Origin: Pseudomonas sp. 30_B
GTDB taxonomy: Bacteria > Pseudomonadota > Gammaproteobacteria > Pseudomonadales > Pseudomonadaceae
Assembly: GCF_017491605.1 (NCBI RefSeq)
Contig: NZ_JAFGYY010000006.1
Span: 221,118 to 285,117 of the forward strand
DNA length: 64,000 bases
Direction of reading: 5' to 3'
In this document: positions 42,919 to 51,564 of the stretch, piece after piece
Position numbering within the stretch: position 1 is the stretch's first letter
Layout: every line of letters begins with the position of its first letter
Made by a program: the position numbers and the translations under genes
The notes under the pieces: generated by a model
The model's database searches: none
The model's input: the letters and a program-made list of their open reading frames with translations, nothing else
Told to the model about the DNA's origin: nothing

Positions 42919-43203
42919 TTACTGCTGCTGTTGCTGCTCGGCAGGCTGCTCGGCGGCGGGCTGCTCGGTGGACTGTGGAGCAGCGGCCGGGGCGGCTTGT
43001 GCTTCCGGAGCCGGAGCGGCGGCGGGTTGGGTTTGCGGGGCTGCGGCAGGTTCGGCTGGGGCAGGAACCGGCGCCGGAGCAGGGGCCGGGGCCGGAGCAG
43101 CCGGCTGGGCGGCGGGCGCGCTGGCTTGTGGAGCCGGTTCGGGTTTCTTGTCGCAGGCGGCGAGGAGGGCGCAGGTGGCGAGGAGGATGCAGAGACGTTT
43201 CAT
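42919..43203 (-). CDS. Ala/Pro/Gln-rich small lipoprotein
   Basis: A 94-residue lipoprotein. The signal peptide MKRLCILLATCALLAACDKK has lipobox LAAC, with Cys17 as the lipid site. The mature chain is almost entirely Ala, Pro, Gln and Glu ([18 protein letters not shown]) and ends in a run of glutamines, so it is an extended, probably periplasm-spanning or unstructured peptide. The start at 43203 is fixed by the signal. It is monocistronic, convergent with pycB. No function is assigned; repeat-length variation between strains is likely. Confidence 0.78.
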   Translation of the reverse strand: MKRLCILLATCALLAACDKKPEPAPQASAPAAQPAAPAPAPAPAPVPAPAEPAAAPQTQPAAAPAPEAQAAPAAAPQSTEQPAAEQPAEQQQQQ

Positions 43204-43433
43204 GGAGTGCTCACTCTGAACGGTTGGCGGAAAATCGGCCGGACGACCGAAGCCCGCAAGCTTTGCCGCGCATTGCAGAGGAGGGAATGCTGAAGGTTCC
43301 GAGCCTCGTTCGGAGTTTTCCGAAACGCTCTTGTGAGAAAGGAAAAAGGGGTGTCCGACTGAGGAGGCCGACAAGGAGGGGTTAAACCTTATATACTTTG
43401 CGGTCTTTCAACCGTTCCAATGTGAGAATCGCC

Positions 43434-43775
43434 GTGAGCACCTTGCCTGCCTGCCCAAAATGCAACTCCGAATACACCTATGAAGACGGCGACCTGCTGA
43501 TCTGCCCGGAGTGCGCTCACGAGTGGTCCGCCAATGGCGCGGCCGAGGCTGACGGTGATGCTCGTGTGATCAAGGATTCCGTAGGCAACCTGCTGCAGGA
43601 CGGCGACACCGTCACCGTGATCAAGGACCTGAAGGTCAAGGGTTCGTCCCTGGTGGTGAAGGTCGGCACCAAGGTGAAGAACATCCGCCTGGTGGACGGT
43701 GACCACGATATCGATTGCAAGATCGACGGCATCGGCGCGATGAAGCTGAAGTCGGAGTTCGTGAAGAAGGTCTGA
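43434..43775 (+). CDS. yjdM: Zinc-ribbon protein YjdM (PhnA family)
   Basis: A 113-residue cytosolic protein. The N-terminal zinc ribbon has four cysteines: CPKC near residue 6 and CPEC near residue 25. A C-terminal SH3-like domain includes [31 protein letters not shown] and [12 protein letters not shown], nearly identical to E. coli YjdM/PhnA. The start is GTG 43434 ([10 protein letters not shown]); GTG 43422 is also in frame but leaves a non-conserved extension. TATACT at 43391-43396 is a good -10. Despite the old name it is not known to act in phosphonate breakdown here. Confidence 0.92.
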   Translation: MSTLPACPKCNSEYTYEDGDLLICPECAHEWSANGAAEADGDARVIKDSVGNLLQDGDTVTVIKDLKVKGSSLVVKVGTKVKNIRLVDGDHDIDCKIDGIGAMKLKSEFVKKV

Positions 43776-43786
43776 GCCTTCTCGCT

Positions 43787-43827
43787 GACATGAAAAAGCC
43801 CGGCCAAGTGCCGGGCTTTTTCATGTC
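43787..43827. terminator. Intrinsic terminator after yjdM
   Basis: An 18-bp perfect stem including GAAAAAGCCCGGC and its inverse, with a 5-nt loop. T-runs on both strands make it bidirectional. Confidence 0.93.
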
Positions 43828-43836
43828 TGCCGTTTC

Positions 43837-43973
43837 GTAGGATGGCGTGGAGCGAAGCGATACCCATCACGGCGGATAACGCTGCGCGTTATCCGCCCTA
43901 CATGCTTTTTGTTCCAGGGTTCCCTTGTAGGAGCGGGCCATGCCCGCGATCGCGCGCATGGCGCGCTCCTACA
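43837..43973. repeat. Cluster of two repeat families
   Basis: 43837-43901 starts with GTAGGATGGCGTGGAGCGAA-GCGATACCC (as at 35459) and ends GTTATCCGCCCTAC, containing the small dyad GGATAACGCTGCGCGTTATCC. 43926-43973 is a TGTAGGAGCG-type unit with arms GGGCCATGCCCGCG and CGCGCATGGCGCGC. Together they fill the gap before the thioesterase gene. Confidence 0.75.
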
Positions 43974-43986
43974 GGTCGGGTACAGG

Positions 43987-44826
43987 TCATTCCTTGTAGT
44001 AAACGATCTGGTTGCTGGTCGCCAGCAGCTCGCCCGATTCGCTCCACAGTTCCGCCGCCTGGTCGAAGAAACCGTTGCGGAAGGCCTGGCCGCGGGCGTC
44101 GCCGAGCAGGTAGCCGGTGCCGACTTCCGCCAGTTGCGCGTGGTCGGTGTGGAAGTAGGTGGTGATCGACACGGTGCCCGCCGGGACCGGGGTGGCGCGG
44201 CGCAGCCAGACGCGCGGGTAGAAGATATCGCTCATCGCCGCCAGCGACAGGAAGTCCAGCGCGCGGGGCTGGGCGTCGCGCAGCCAGAACTGGCTGCGGC
44301 TGTGCTCGCCGCTGCCGTCCCAGCGGGTCGGGATGCTGCCGCTGGCGGCGCGCATTTCGTACTGCTGCGGCCAGGCCACGCTCTTGCCCGCAAGGGACAT
44401 CCGCTCCAGTTCGCCGGGCGGGGTCACCTGTGGCATGTGCAGGTCGCTCTGGCTCCAGGTCTCGCGGCGCAGGGCGGTGACCAGGGTGGCGGTGGTGGTG
44501 ACCTGCTGCTCGCCGCTTTCATCGGCCTGCAGCAGCTGCAGCAGCCAGTGCTGGGTCGAGCGGTTGGTGCGCACCGGCGTGGCCTGGACCTGGAAGGCGC
44601 CGGCCACCACGGCGCTGGCGTAGTTGACCGTCAGCGACAGCGGGCTGCCGAGCAGCTGTGGGTGGCGCAACGCGCCCTGCAGGAGGATGGCCGCGGTGAT
44701 GCCGCCGAAGGGGCCGACCATGTTCCAGTAGTCCTGGCTGGTGTGGCCGTCGTAGAGGCCGGGCTGGCCTTCCACGGGTTGCAGGGCGACGGCGCGGTCG
44801 AACGGGTGCAGGGCGGTATCGGTCAT
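43987..44826 (-). CDS. Acyl-CoA thioesterase-like double-hotdog protein
   Basis: A 279-residue protein of the TesB-like double hotdog group. The N-terminal hotdog has GHTSQDYWNMVGPFGGITAA (hotdog helix) and LSLTVNYASAVVAGAFQV. The C-terminal hotdog has FLSLAAMSDIFYPRV and VSITTYFHTDHAQLAEVG then TGYLLGDARGQAF. The catalytic Asp/Gln/Thr set cannot be assigned with certainty by eye. Likely a cytosolic CoA-thioester hydrolase; substrate unknown. It shares its upstream direction with the gene at 44905 but is separated by 78 nt. Confidence 0.83.
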   Translation of the reverse strand: MTDTALHPFDRAVALQPVEGQPGLYDGHTSQDYWNMVGPFGGITAAILLQGALRHPQLLGSPLSLTVNYASAVVAGAFQVQATPVRTNRSTQHWLLQLLQADESGEQQVTTTATLVTALRRETWSQSDLHMPQVTPPGELERMSLAGKSVAWPQQYEMRAASGSIPTRWDGSGEHSRSQFWLRDAQPRALDFLSLAAMSDIFYPRVWLRRATPVPAGTVSITTYFHTDHAQLAEVGTGYLLGDARGQAFRNGFFDQAAELWSESGELLATSNQIVYYKE

Positions 44827-44904
44827 GACTCTCTCGGCGCTTTCTGTTCTCGGAAGAGGAACTTTTAGGGGAAAGCGCCGCTTAGGGTCAAGGATACCGA
44901 CCGG

Positions 44905-45933
44905 TCAGGGTGTGACCTCGAAACGCAGGGTGCCGATCACCTGCCCGGCCTCGGTGAGCACCTGCACCTGCCAGTCGCCGACCGGATCGGTCGGGAAGTT
45001 CTGCTTGTGCGTCCAGGCGCGGTAGCCGGCTTCGCGGCCGCCCTTGATGTCCAGCGCGATGCGGTCGACTTCCTGGCCGTTCAGGCGCCAGGCGTGGTAG
45101 ATGCGCTCGTTCAGCCCGCGCGGGGCGTTGATCGCGGTGTAGGCGTAGAGACCTTGGCTTTTTATCTGCGCGATGCTGACGGTTTCCAGGCTGTCGCCGG
45201 GGGTGCGCTGGGCGTTGTCGAAGCTTTCGGTCACCGCCATCTCGGTCATCCACAGGGTCGAGGGCGGCACCCAGGCGCGGGCGAACCAGCCCAACGCTCC
45301 GATCGACAGGGTCAGGCCGACCAGGGCGAACCAGCGCCACCATTTGTGGATCTTCACCGTCACCGCCAGGCTCGGGAAGGACAGCAGCACGGCGATGCCC
45401 AGCGCCGCCTGGTAGCTCTGCGGGGTGCTCAGGTGGAGGATGATCGGCAGCGCGGTGAGCAGCACCGCGAACAGCGTCAAGGTGTGGTAGCCGAGGAAGG
45501 TCCAGCGCCGCACCGAGAGGAATTTGTAGTAGATCGGGTCGGTGATCGCCATCAGCCCGGCCAGCGTCAGCGCGCCGGTGAACAGGGCCTGGCCGCTGTT
45601 CCAGGTGGTGGTGACGAAGAAGAACGGCAGGCAGAAGAACAGGCTTTCCTGGTGGATCAACTGGGTCGCGTAGCGCAGCAGGCCCGGTGGAACTTCCCAG
45701 CCGAAGCGGCGCTTGAAGCGGTCGGTGAGCAGGTTTTCCAGCATCAGCCAGATCCAGCTGACCAGCATGACGATGGCCATCACCCGGGCGAAGCCGGCGC
45801 GGTGGCGGTCCACCATGATGAAGCTGAACACCCCGGAGCAGAAGCCGAACAGGGCGATGACGCGCGGGTAGCGCTGCAGCAGGCCGAGGACGAGGGTGAT
45901 CAGGCGCTGCACGCGCTCTTTCCAGATGAGCAT
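44905..45933 (-). CDS. DUF5924/DUF2914 membrane protein
   Basis: A 342-residue inner-membrane protein with about seven TM helices in residues 10-230 (VIALFGFCSGVFSFIMV, IVMLVSWIWLMLENLL, FFCLPFFFVTT, GALTLAGLMAIT, LTLFAVLLTALPIIL and others). A C-terminal domain outside the membrane, residues 235-342, matches the DUF2914 pattern: LNERIYHAWRLNGQEVDRIA, WTHKQNFPTDPVGDWQVQVL and GTLRFEV. The fusion of a membrane part with DUF2914 is usual for this family. Function unknown. Confidence 0.8.
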   Translation of the reverse strand: MLIWKERVQRLITLVLGLLQRYPRVIALFGFCSGVFSFIMVDRHRAGFARVMAIVMLVSWIWLMLENLLTDRFKRRFGWEVPPGLLRYATQLIHQESLFFCLPFFFVTTTWNSGQALFTGALTLAGLMAITDPIYYKFLSVRRWTFLGYHTLTLFAVLLTALPIILHLSTPQSYQAALGIAVLLSFPSLAVTVKIHKWWRWFALVGLTLSIGALGWFARAWVPPSTLWMTEMAVTESFDNAQRTPGDSLETVSIAQIKSQGLYAYTAINAPRGLNERIYHAWRLNGQEVDRIALDIKGGREAGYRAWTHKQNFPTDPVGDWQVQVLTEAGQVIGTLRFEVTP

Positions 45934-46037
45934 GGGCGGGGCGGAACAACGAAAGCGAAAGGAGGCGGGATTGTAACCTCCTGGGCCGGTTGGGGGCAGC
46001 GGAGATGATGGGAGGGGATGGTCCTGTGCCTCGGACT

Positions 46038-46190
46038 TCCCTCACCCCAGCCCTCTCCCGGAGGGAGAGGGGGGCGTCCACTGTGTCGACAGGTTGCGGA
46101 GTCAGCCGGCGAGTGTCGAGTTTTCAACGCATGCGGAACAGTCCCCTCTCCCCTTGGAGCGGGGCGCGCAGCCAGGGTTAGGGTGAGGGG
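46038..46190. repeat. REPIN-like doublet with an expanded right unit
   Basis: Inverted units at 46038-46073 and 46143-46190; the right unit has an extra GCGGGGCGCGCAGCCA inside. The spacer includes GGAGTCAGCCGGCGAG. 46209-46248 then carries an inverted copy of the variant TGTAGGAGCG-type arm. These account for the 335-nt gap 45934-46268; no gene is seen. Confidence 0.8.
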
Positions 46191-46268
46191 AGTGCCCGGG
46201 CGCCGACGGTCGGTTCGCGAGCAAGGACTGGGCGTCCCCCTCGGTCCTACGAAAAGCGAAAAGCAGCC

Positions 46269-47177
46269 TCAGTGCTGCCCGCCCAGCTCTTCCCGCGCGT
46301 AGTCGACGAACAGCTGCGCCGGCTTGGTCAGCTGGGCGCGCTTGAGCCAGGCGGCGACCAGGCCGGAGGCGCTGACGTCCTCGGCGATGTTCACCATCAC
46401 CACCTTCTTGCCGTCGTAGGTGCACTCCGAATGCGGGCGGGTCACCAGCACCGAGAAGCCGAAGCCCTGGCCGACCATGCCACGTACCATCTCGATCGAC
46501 GGCGAGCTGAAGGCGATGTGCGGGTTCAGCCCCAGTTCCTCGAAGATGCTCACGAAATAGGTCCGACTGGGCTGCACATCGAGCAGGATCATCGGCTCCA
46601 GGGCGAGGTCGCGCAGGGATACCTTGTCCTGCTGGGCGAAGCGGTGGTCCGCCGGCAGCAGCGCGTAGGGACGCTGGGCCTGCATCAGCGGGTCGGTGGC
46701 GATGGTGCCGTCCAGGTCGTGGTCGTAGAGCAGGGCGAGATCGAAGCGGCCGGCGGTCAGGCCCTGCACCAGTTCCTGCTGTTCGCCGTCGCTGATGCGG
46801 ATTTCCACGCCCGGATAGCGCTCGCGGAAGCCCGCGATCAGGCGCGGCAGGTAGAGCGGGGCGACGGTCTCGAAGCAGCCAATATCGATCTGCCCGGCCA
46901 CCACATCGTTGTCCGCCAGGGCGTTCTGCTCGAACTCGTGGGCCATGCGCAGCAGTTCCTGCGCCTTGCGGTAGAAGCGTGCGCCGCTGGGGGTCAGCGA
47001 CACGCCCTGGGCGTGGTGGCGGATGAACAGCTGGACGCCGAAGCTTTCCTCCAGGCCCTTGATCGCCGTGGAGATGGACGGCTGCGCGATGTACAGCTTG
47101 CGCGACGCCTCGGCCACGCTGCCGCATTCCACGGTGGTCACGAAATACTTCAATTGCCGCAAGGTATAGGAAGCCAC
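46269..47177 (-). CDS. LysR-family regulator of the amine cluster
   Basis: A 302-residue LysR-type regulator. The helix-turn-helix is in YFVTTVECGSVAEASRKLY then IAQPSISTAIKGLEESFG, and the effector domain from about residue 92 begins GQIDIGCFETVAPLYLPRL. The start is GTG 47177 with GAGG six bases upstream; upstream ATGs leave a non-conserved extension. It is divergent from the nitrilase-like gene and the amine/polyamine cluster, so it is the likely local regulator. A poly-T stretch with TATAC at about 47199 is a promoter candidate. Effector unknown. Confidence 0.9.
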   Translation of the reverse strand: MASYTLRQLKYFVTTVECGSVAEASRKLYIAQPSISTAIKGLEESFGVQLFIRHHAQGVSLTPSGARFYRKAQELLRMAHEFEQNALADNDVVAGQIDIGCFETVAPLYLPRLIAGFRERYPGVEIRISDGEQQELVQGLTAGRFDLALLYDHDLDGTIATDPLMQAQRPYALLPADHRFAQQDKVSLRDLALEPMILLDVQPSRTYFVSIFEELGLNPHIAFSSPSIEMVRGMVGQGFGFSVLVTRPHSECTYDGKKVVMVNIAEDVSASGLVAAWLKRAQLTKPAQLFVDYAREELGGQH

Positions 47178-47367
47178 TGCACGCCTCGTTGATGCTTTTT
47201 TATACAAGATACCGTGTTGCGCCGGCCCGCGGGGACGGGGCATGGCGAAGATTTTCCTCGCCGGCGACCACATTTTTCATGGCCTTGACCGTCTGCTGCG
47301 TCCCGCCGGGCACGGGCATACTCCGGCGACCGCGCAATTTTCCTACACGCAGCTCGGAGTAAAGCTC

Positions 47368-48168
47368 ATGCGCATCGCCTTGTGGCAGACCTGCGGACTT
47401 CCCGGCGACATCGCCGGCAACCTCGAACAGCTGGAGCGCCAGGCCGACGCCGCGGCGGCGGCCGGTGCACAGCTGCTGCTGTGCCCGGAACTGTGGCTGG
47501 GCGGCTACAACGTTCCCCAGCGCATGGCTGAGCTGGCTGAGGCGACGGACGGCCCGTCGGCGCGCTGCATCGGCGAGCTGGTGGCGCGGCGCCTCGGCAT
47601 CGCCATCGCCTACGGCTACGCCGAGCGCCATCCCCAGGGCGGCAAGCCGTACAACTCGGTGCAGGTGATCGGCCCGAGCGGCGAACCCATCGCCCATTAC
47701 CGCAAGACGCACCTGTTCGGCGCCATGGAAGCGGAGCTGTTCAGCCCCGGCGACCGCCTGGGGCTGCCCTTCGAATATGCCGGCTGGCGCATCGGCCTGC
47801 TCAATGGCGTCGACCTGGAATACCCCGAGGCGGTGCGTACCCATGCCCTGAACGGCGCCGGACTGGTGCTGATTCCCACCGCGCTGACCCCGGAATATGC
47901 CGTGGTGTCGAGTGTGATCGCCCCGGCGCGGGCGCTGGAGAACCAGCTGTTCGTCGCCTGCTGCAGCCGTAGCGGGGTGGAGGAGGGGCTGCAGTTCCTT
48001 GGCGGCTCCTGCATCGCCGCGCCGGACGGCCAGCGGCTGGCGGTGGCCGGTTCGGGCGAGAGCCTGCTGCTGGTGAACCTGGACCCGAACCAGCGGGCCA
48101 ATCTGGCGGAGACCTTCCCCTACCTGCCGGGCCGCCGCCCCGAGCTGTACGGCGCACTCACCCGCTGA
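47368..48168 (+). CDS. Nitrilase-superfamily protein lacking the catalytic cysteine
   Basis: A 266-residue carbon-nitrogen hydrolase fold. The catalytic Glu is present in LLLCPELWLGGYN and the Lys in HYRKTHLFGAMEAELFSPGD. At the nucleophile position, where the family reads (I/M)CYD, this protein reads GLLNGVDLEYPE, so the Cys is replaced by Gly (codon GGC instead of TGC) and the next Tyr by Val. The frame is otherwise intact and full length. It should therefore be inactive as an amidase and may be regulatory, or a decaying gene. The start at ATG 47368 has GGAG upstream. It heads the amine cluster. Confidence 0.87.
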   Translation: MRIALWQTCGLPGDIAGNLEQLERQADAAAAAGAQLLLCPELWLGGYNVPQRMAELAEATDGPSARCIGELVARRLGIAIAYGYAERHPQGGKPYNSVQVIGPSGEPIAHYRKTHLFGAMEAELFSPGDRLGLPFEYAGWRIGLLNGVDLEYPEAVRTHALNGAGLVLIPTALTPEYAVVSSVIAPARALENQLFVACCSRSGVEEGLQFLGGSCIAAPDGQRLAVAGSGESLLLVNLDPNQRANLAETFPYLPGRRPELYGALTR

Positions 48169-48342
48169 CGGCAAGCCCCGTGGCGGTGCGCCGCGAACCA
48201 TCGCGGTGCGGGCTGCCCAGCTTTTTCATATACCCCGAAGACAAATTTAATAATTTTCCTATCTCGGGGCTTGCGCGACCATCGATTGCATATCCAGAAC
48301 AACAGAGTCGCCCGTGATGCGACTTGAAGCAGGAGTGCCTTG

Positions 48343-49833
48343 GTGTACGAGCTCAACGACTGGCAGCAGCGCGCTGCCCGGCAGACCTTCATCGACAGCG
48401 CCCTGATCGGCGGCCGCCGCGTGGCCGCTCGTGACGGCGCCACCTTCGCTTCCATCGACCCGGCGACCAACCGCCTGCTGGCCAATGTCGCCGCCTGCGG
48501 CGAGGCCGAAGTCGATGCCGCCGTGCGTGCCGCCCGCCAGGCCTTCGAGACCGGCCCCTGGGCGCGCATGGCGCCGCGCGAGCGCAAGGCCGTGCTGCTC
48601 AAGCTCGCCGAGCTGATGATGGCGAATCGCGAAGAACTGGCCCTGCTCGACACCCTGAACATGGGCAAGCCGGTGATGGACGCGTGGAACATCGACGTGC
48701 CCGGCGCCGCTGGCGTGTTCTCCTGGTACGCCGAAAGCCTCGACAAGCTCTACGACCAGGTTGCCCCGACCGCCCAGGACGCCCTGGCCACCATCACCCG
48801 CACCCCGCTGGGCGTGATCGGTGCCGTGGTGCCGTGGAACTTCCCCCTCGACATGGCCGCCTGGAAACTGGCTCCGGCCCTGGCCGCCGGCAATTCCGTG
48901 GTGCTCAAGCCCGCCGAGCAGTCGCCGTTCTCCGCCCTGCGTCTGGCCGAGCTGGCGCTGGAAGCCGGCATCCCCGAAGGCGTGCTGAACGTGGTCCCGG
49001 GCCTGGGCGAAACCGCCGGCAAGGCCCTCGGCCTGCACCCGGACGTGGACGCTCTGGTGTTCACCGGCTCGACCCAGGTCGGCAAGTACTTCATGCAATA
49101 TTCCGCCCAGTCCAACCTCAAGCAGGTCTGGCTGGAGTGCGGTGGCAAGAGCCCGAACCTGGTGTTCGCCGACTGCCGCGACCTCGACCTGGCCGCCGAG
49201 AAGGCCGCCTTCGGCATCTTCTTCAACCAGGGCGAAGTCTGCTCGGCCAACTCGCGCCTGCTGGTGGAGCGTTCGATCCACGACGAATTCGTCGAGCGCC
49301 TGATCGCCAAGGCCCGCAACTGGGCGCCGGGCGACCCGCTGAACCCGGCCAGCCGCGCCGGCGCCATTGTCGACGGCAAGCAGACCGCCGGCATCCTGCG
49401 CTGCATCGACCAGGCCGCCAACGACGGCGCCACGCTCGCCTGCGGCGGCCGTCAGCTGAGCTTCAATGGTTCGGACAACTTCATCGAGCCGACCATCTTC
49501 ACCGGCGTGCGCCCGGAGCAGAGCCTGGCCCGCGACGAAGTGTTCGGACCGGTGCTGGCGGTGATCCCGTTCGACAGCGAAGACGACGCCGTGCGCATGG
49601 CCAACGACAGCATCTACGGCCTGGCCGCCTCCCTGTGGAGCGATGACCTGCACCGTGCCCACCGCGTGGCGCGCCGCCTGAACGCCGGCACCGTGTCGGT
49701 GAACACCGTGGACGCCCTGGACCCGGCGATTCCGTTCGGCGGTGGCAAGCAGTCCGGCTTCGGCCGCGACCTGTCGCTGCATTCGTTCGACAAATACACC
49801 CAGCTGAAGACCACCTGGTTCCAGCTGCGCTGA
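48343..49833 (+). CDS. NAD(P)-dependent aldehyde dehydrogenase, amine-pathway type
   Basis: A 496-residue ALDH resembling PuuC/KauB enzymes that oxidise gamma-aminobutyraldehyde-type products. Seen are the cofactor region GVIGAVVPWNFPLDMAAWK, the Glu base in WLECGGKSPNLVF, the nucleophile Cys in FFNQGEVCSANSRLL (near residue 300) and EVFGPVLAVIPF. The start is GTG 48343, seven bases after AGGAG; TTG 48340 is less likely. It is followed by a class III aminotransferase, so the pair can convert an amine to the corresponding acid. Substrate range is inferred from context. Confidence 0.92.
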   Translation: MYELNDWQQRAARQTFIDSALIGGRRVAARDGATFASIDPATNRLLANVAACGEAEVDAAVRAARQAFETGPWARMAPRERKAVLLKLAELMMANREELALLDTLNMGKPVMDAWNIDVPGAAGVFSWYAESLDKLYDQVAPTAQDALATITRTPLGVIGAVVPWNFPLDMAAWKLAPALAAGNSVVLKPAEQSPFSALRLAELALEAGIPEGVLNVVPGLGETAGKALGLHPDVDALVFTGSTQVGKYFMQYSAQSNLKQVWLECGGKSPNLVFADCRDLDLAAEKAAFGIFFNQGEVCSANSRLLVERSIHDEFVERLIAKARNWAPGDPLNPASRAGAIVDGKQTAGILRCIDQAANDGATLACGGRQLSFNGSDNFIEPTIFTGVRPEQSLARDEVFGPVLAVIPFDSEDDAVRMANDSIYGLAASLWSDDLHRAHRVARRLNAGTVSVNTVDALDPAIPFGGGKQSGFGRDLSLHSFDKYTQLKTTWFQLR

Positions 49834-50005
49834 AGCCCCTTCGGACCCGTGTGGTCCGGTCGGGCAGGCAAGAGATGCTCTAGAACTTATTTTCGTACCC
49901 GAACCGCTCGAGACGGCTGGTGAGACTGCCCAGGTAAGTCCGTCGCCCTCGATCCCTGCAAACCCCGATGGCCAGACGTACGCCTCGGGAACTTGGAGAA
50001 CGTCG

Positions 50006-51388
50006 ATGACCGACCAGATCAGACCGCAACGTGACACCCGCGATTACCAGAAAGCGGACGCGGCTCACCACATCCATGCCTTCCTCGACCAGAAGGCGCT
50101 GAACGCCGAAGGCCCGCGCGTGATGGTGCGCGGCGAAGGCCTGCACCTGTGGGACAACGACGGTAACCGTTACCTGGACGGCATGTCCGGCCTGTGGTGC
50201 ACCAACCTGGGCTATGGCCGCAAGGACCTGACCGCCGCCGCCACCGCGCAGCTGGATGAACTGCCCTACTACAACATGTTCTTCCACACCACCCACCCGG
50301 CGGTGATCGAGCTCTCCGAGACCCTCTTCAGCCTGCTGCCCGACCACTACAGCCACGCGATCTACACCAACTCCGGCTCCGAGGCCAACGAGGTGCTGAT
50401 CCGTACCGTGCGTCGCTTCTGGCAGGTCGCCGGCAAGCCGCAGAAGAAGATCATGATCGGCCGCTGGAACGGCTACCACGGCTCCACCCTGGCGGCCACC
50501 GCGCTGGGCGGCATGAAGTTCATGCACGAGATGGGCGGCCTGATCCCGGACATCGCGCACATCGACGAGCCCTACTTCTTCGCCGCCGGCGGTGACCTGA
50601 CCCCGGCCGAGTTCGGCCGTCGCTGCGCCCTGCAGCTGGAAGAGAAGATCCTCGAGCTGGGCGCGGAAAACGTCGCCGGCTTCATCGCCGAACCCTTCCA
50701 GGGCGCCGGCGGCATGATCTTCCCGCCGGAAAGCTACTGGCCGGAAATCCAGCGCATCTGCCGCCAGTACGACGTGCTGCTGTGCGCCGACGAAGTGATC
50801 GGCGGCTTCGGCCGTACCGGCGAGTGGTTCGCCCACCAGCACTTCGGCTTCCAGCCCGACACCCTGTCCATCGCCAAAGGCCTGACCAGCGGCTACATCC
50901 CCATGGGCGGCCTGGTGCTGAGCAAGCGCATCGCCCAGACCCTGGTGGAAGAGGGCGGCGTGTTCGCCCACGGCCTGACCTACTCCGGCCACCCGGTGGC
51001 GGCGGCGGTGGCCGTGGCCAACCTGCGCGCGCTGCGTGACGAGGGTTGGGTCAACCAGGTGAAGAACGACACCGGCCCGTACCTGCAACAGTGCCTGCGC
51101 GAAGTCTTCGGCAACCACCCGCTGGTGGGCGACATCCAGGGCGCCGGCTTCGTCGCCGCGCTGCAGTTCGTCCAGGACAAGGCTACCCGCAAGCGTTACG
51201 AGAACGAGAACGACATCGCCTGGCGCTGCCGCACCATCGGCTTCGAGGAGGGCGTGATCATTCGCTCCACCCTCGGCCGCATGATCATGGCCCCGGCGCT
51301 GGTCGCCGGCCGTGCCGAGATCGACGAGCTGGTCGAGAAGACCCGCCGCGCGGTCGACCGCACTGCCCAGGAAATCGGCGTGCTGTAA
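50006..51388 (+). CDS. Class III aminotransferase, polyamine:pyruvate type (SpuC-like)
   Basis: A 460-residue PLP omega-aminotransferase. It has the entry HLWDNDGNRYLDGMSGLWC, the PLP phosphate contact YTNSGSEANEVLIR, GRWNGYHGSTLAATALGG, the pyridine Asp in LCADEVIGGFGRTG and the Schiff-base Lys in SIAKGLTSGYIPMGG. The sequence style is that of putrescine/spermidine-type SpuC transaminases, which move an amino group to pyruvate or glutamate and leave an aminoaldehyde for the preceding dehydrogenase. It lies 172 nt after that gene. A perfect hairpin follows the stop. Confidence 0.9.
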   Translation: MTDQIRPQRDTRDYQKADAAHHIHAFLDQKALNAEGPRVMVRGEGLHLWDNDGNRYLDGMSGLWCTNLGYGRKDLTAAATAQLDELPYYNMFFHTTHPAVIELSETLFSLLPDHYSHAIYTNSGSEANEVLIRTVRRFWQVAGKPQKKIMIGRWNGYHGSTLAATALGGMKFMHEMGGLIPDIAHIDEPYFFAAGGDLTPAEFGRRCALQLEEKILELGAENVAGFIAEPFQGAGGMIFPPESYWPEIQRICRQYDVLLCADEVIGGFGRTGEWFAHQHFGFQPDTLSIAKGLTSGYIPMGGLVLSKRIAQTLVEEGGVFAHGLTYSGHPVAAAVAVANLRALRDEGWVNQVKNDTGPYLQQCLREVFGNHPLVGDIQGAGFVAALQFVQDKATRKRYENENDIAWRCRTIGFEEGVIIRSTLGRMIMAPALVAGRAEIDELVEKTRRAVDRTAQEIGVL

Positions 51389-51403
51389 GGCGCGCCCCGT
51401 GGT

Positions 51404-51431
51404 AGCCGGCTTGCTCGCGAGCAAGCCGGCT
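51404..51431. terminator. Perfect 14-bp dyad after the aminotransferase gene
   Basis: AGCCGGCTTGCTCG facing CGAGCAAGCCGGCT, centred 30 nt past the stop. It borrows the TTGCTCGCGA core of the window's REP family but is a self-contained palindrome. No U-tract; probable attenuation or mRNA end point. Confidence 0.5.
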
Positions 51432-51564
51432 GCTGCGAAAAGCTATTCCAACAACAACGCCGCGAGCGCAAAGACGCCCGCGCGATGGAACCCCTTCTGG
51501 CCGGTTTGTCGCCGGCTACTGCCCAGCAACACAACAACGCCAACCGGCTGTGGGAGTTCGTTCC

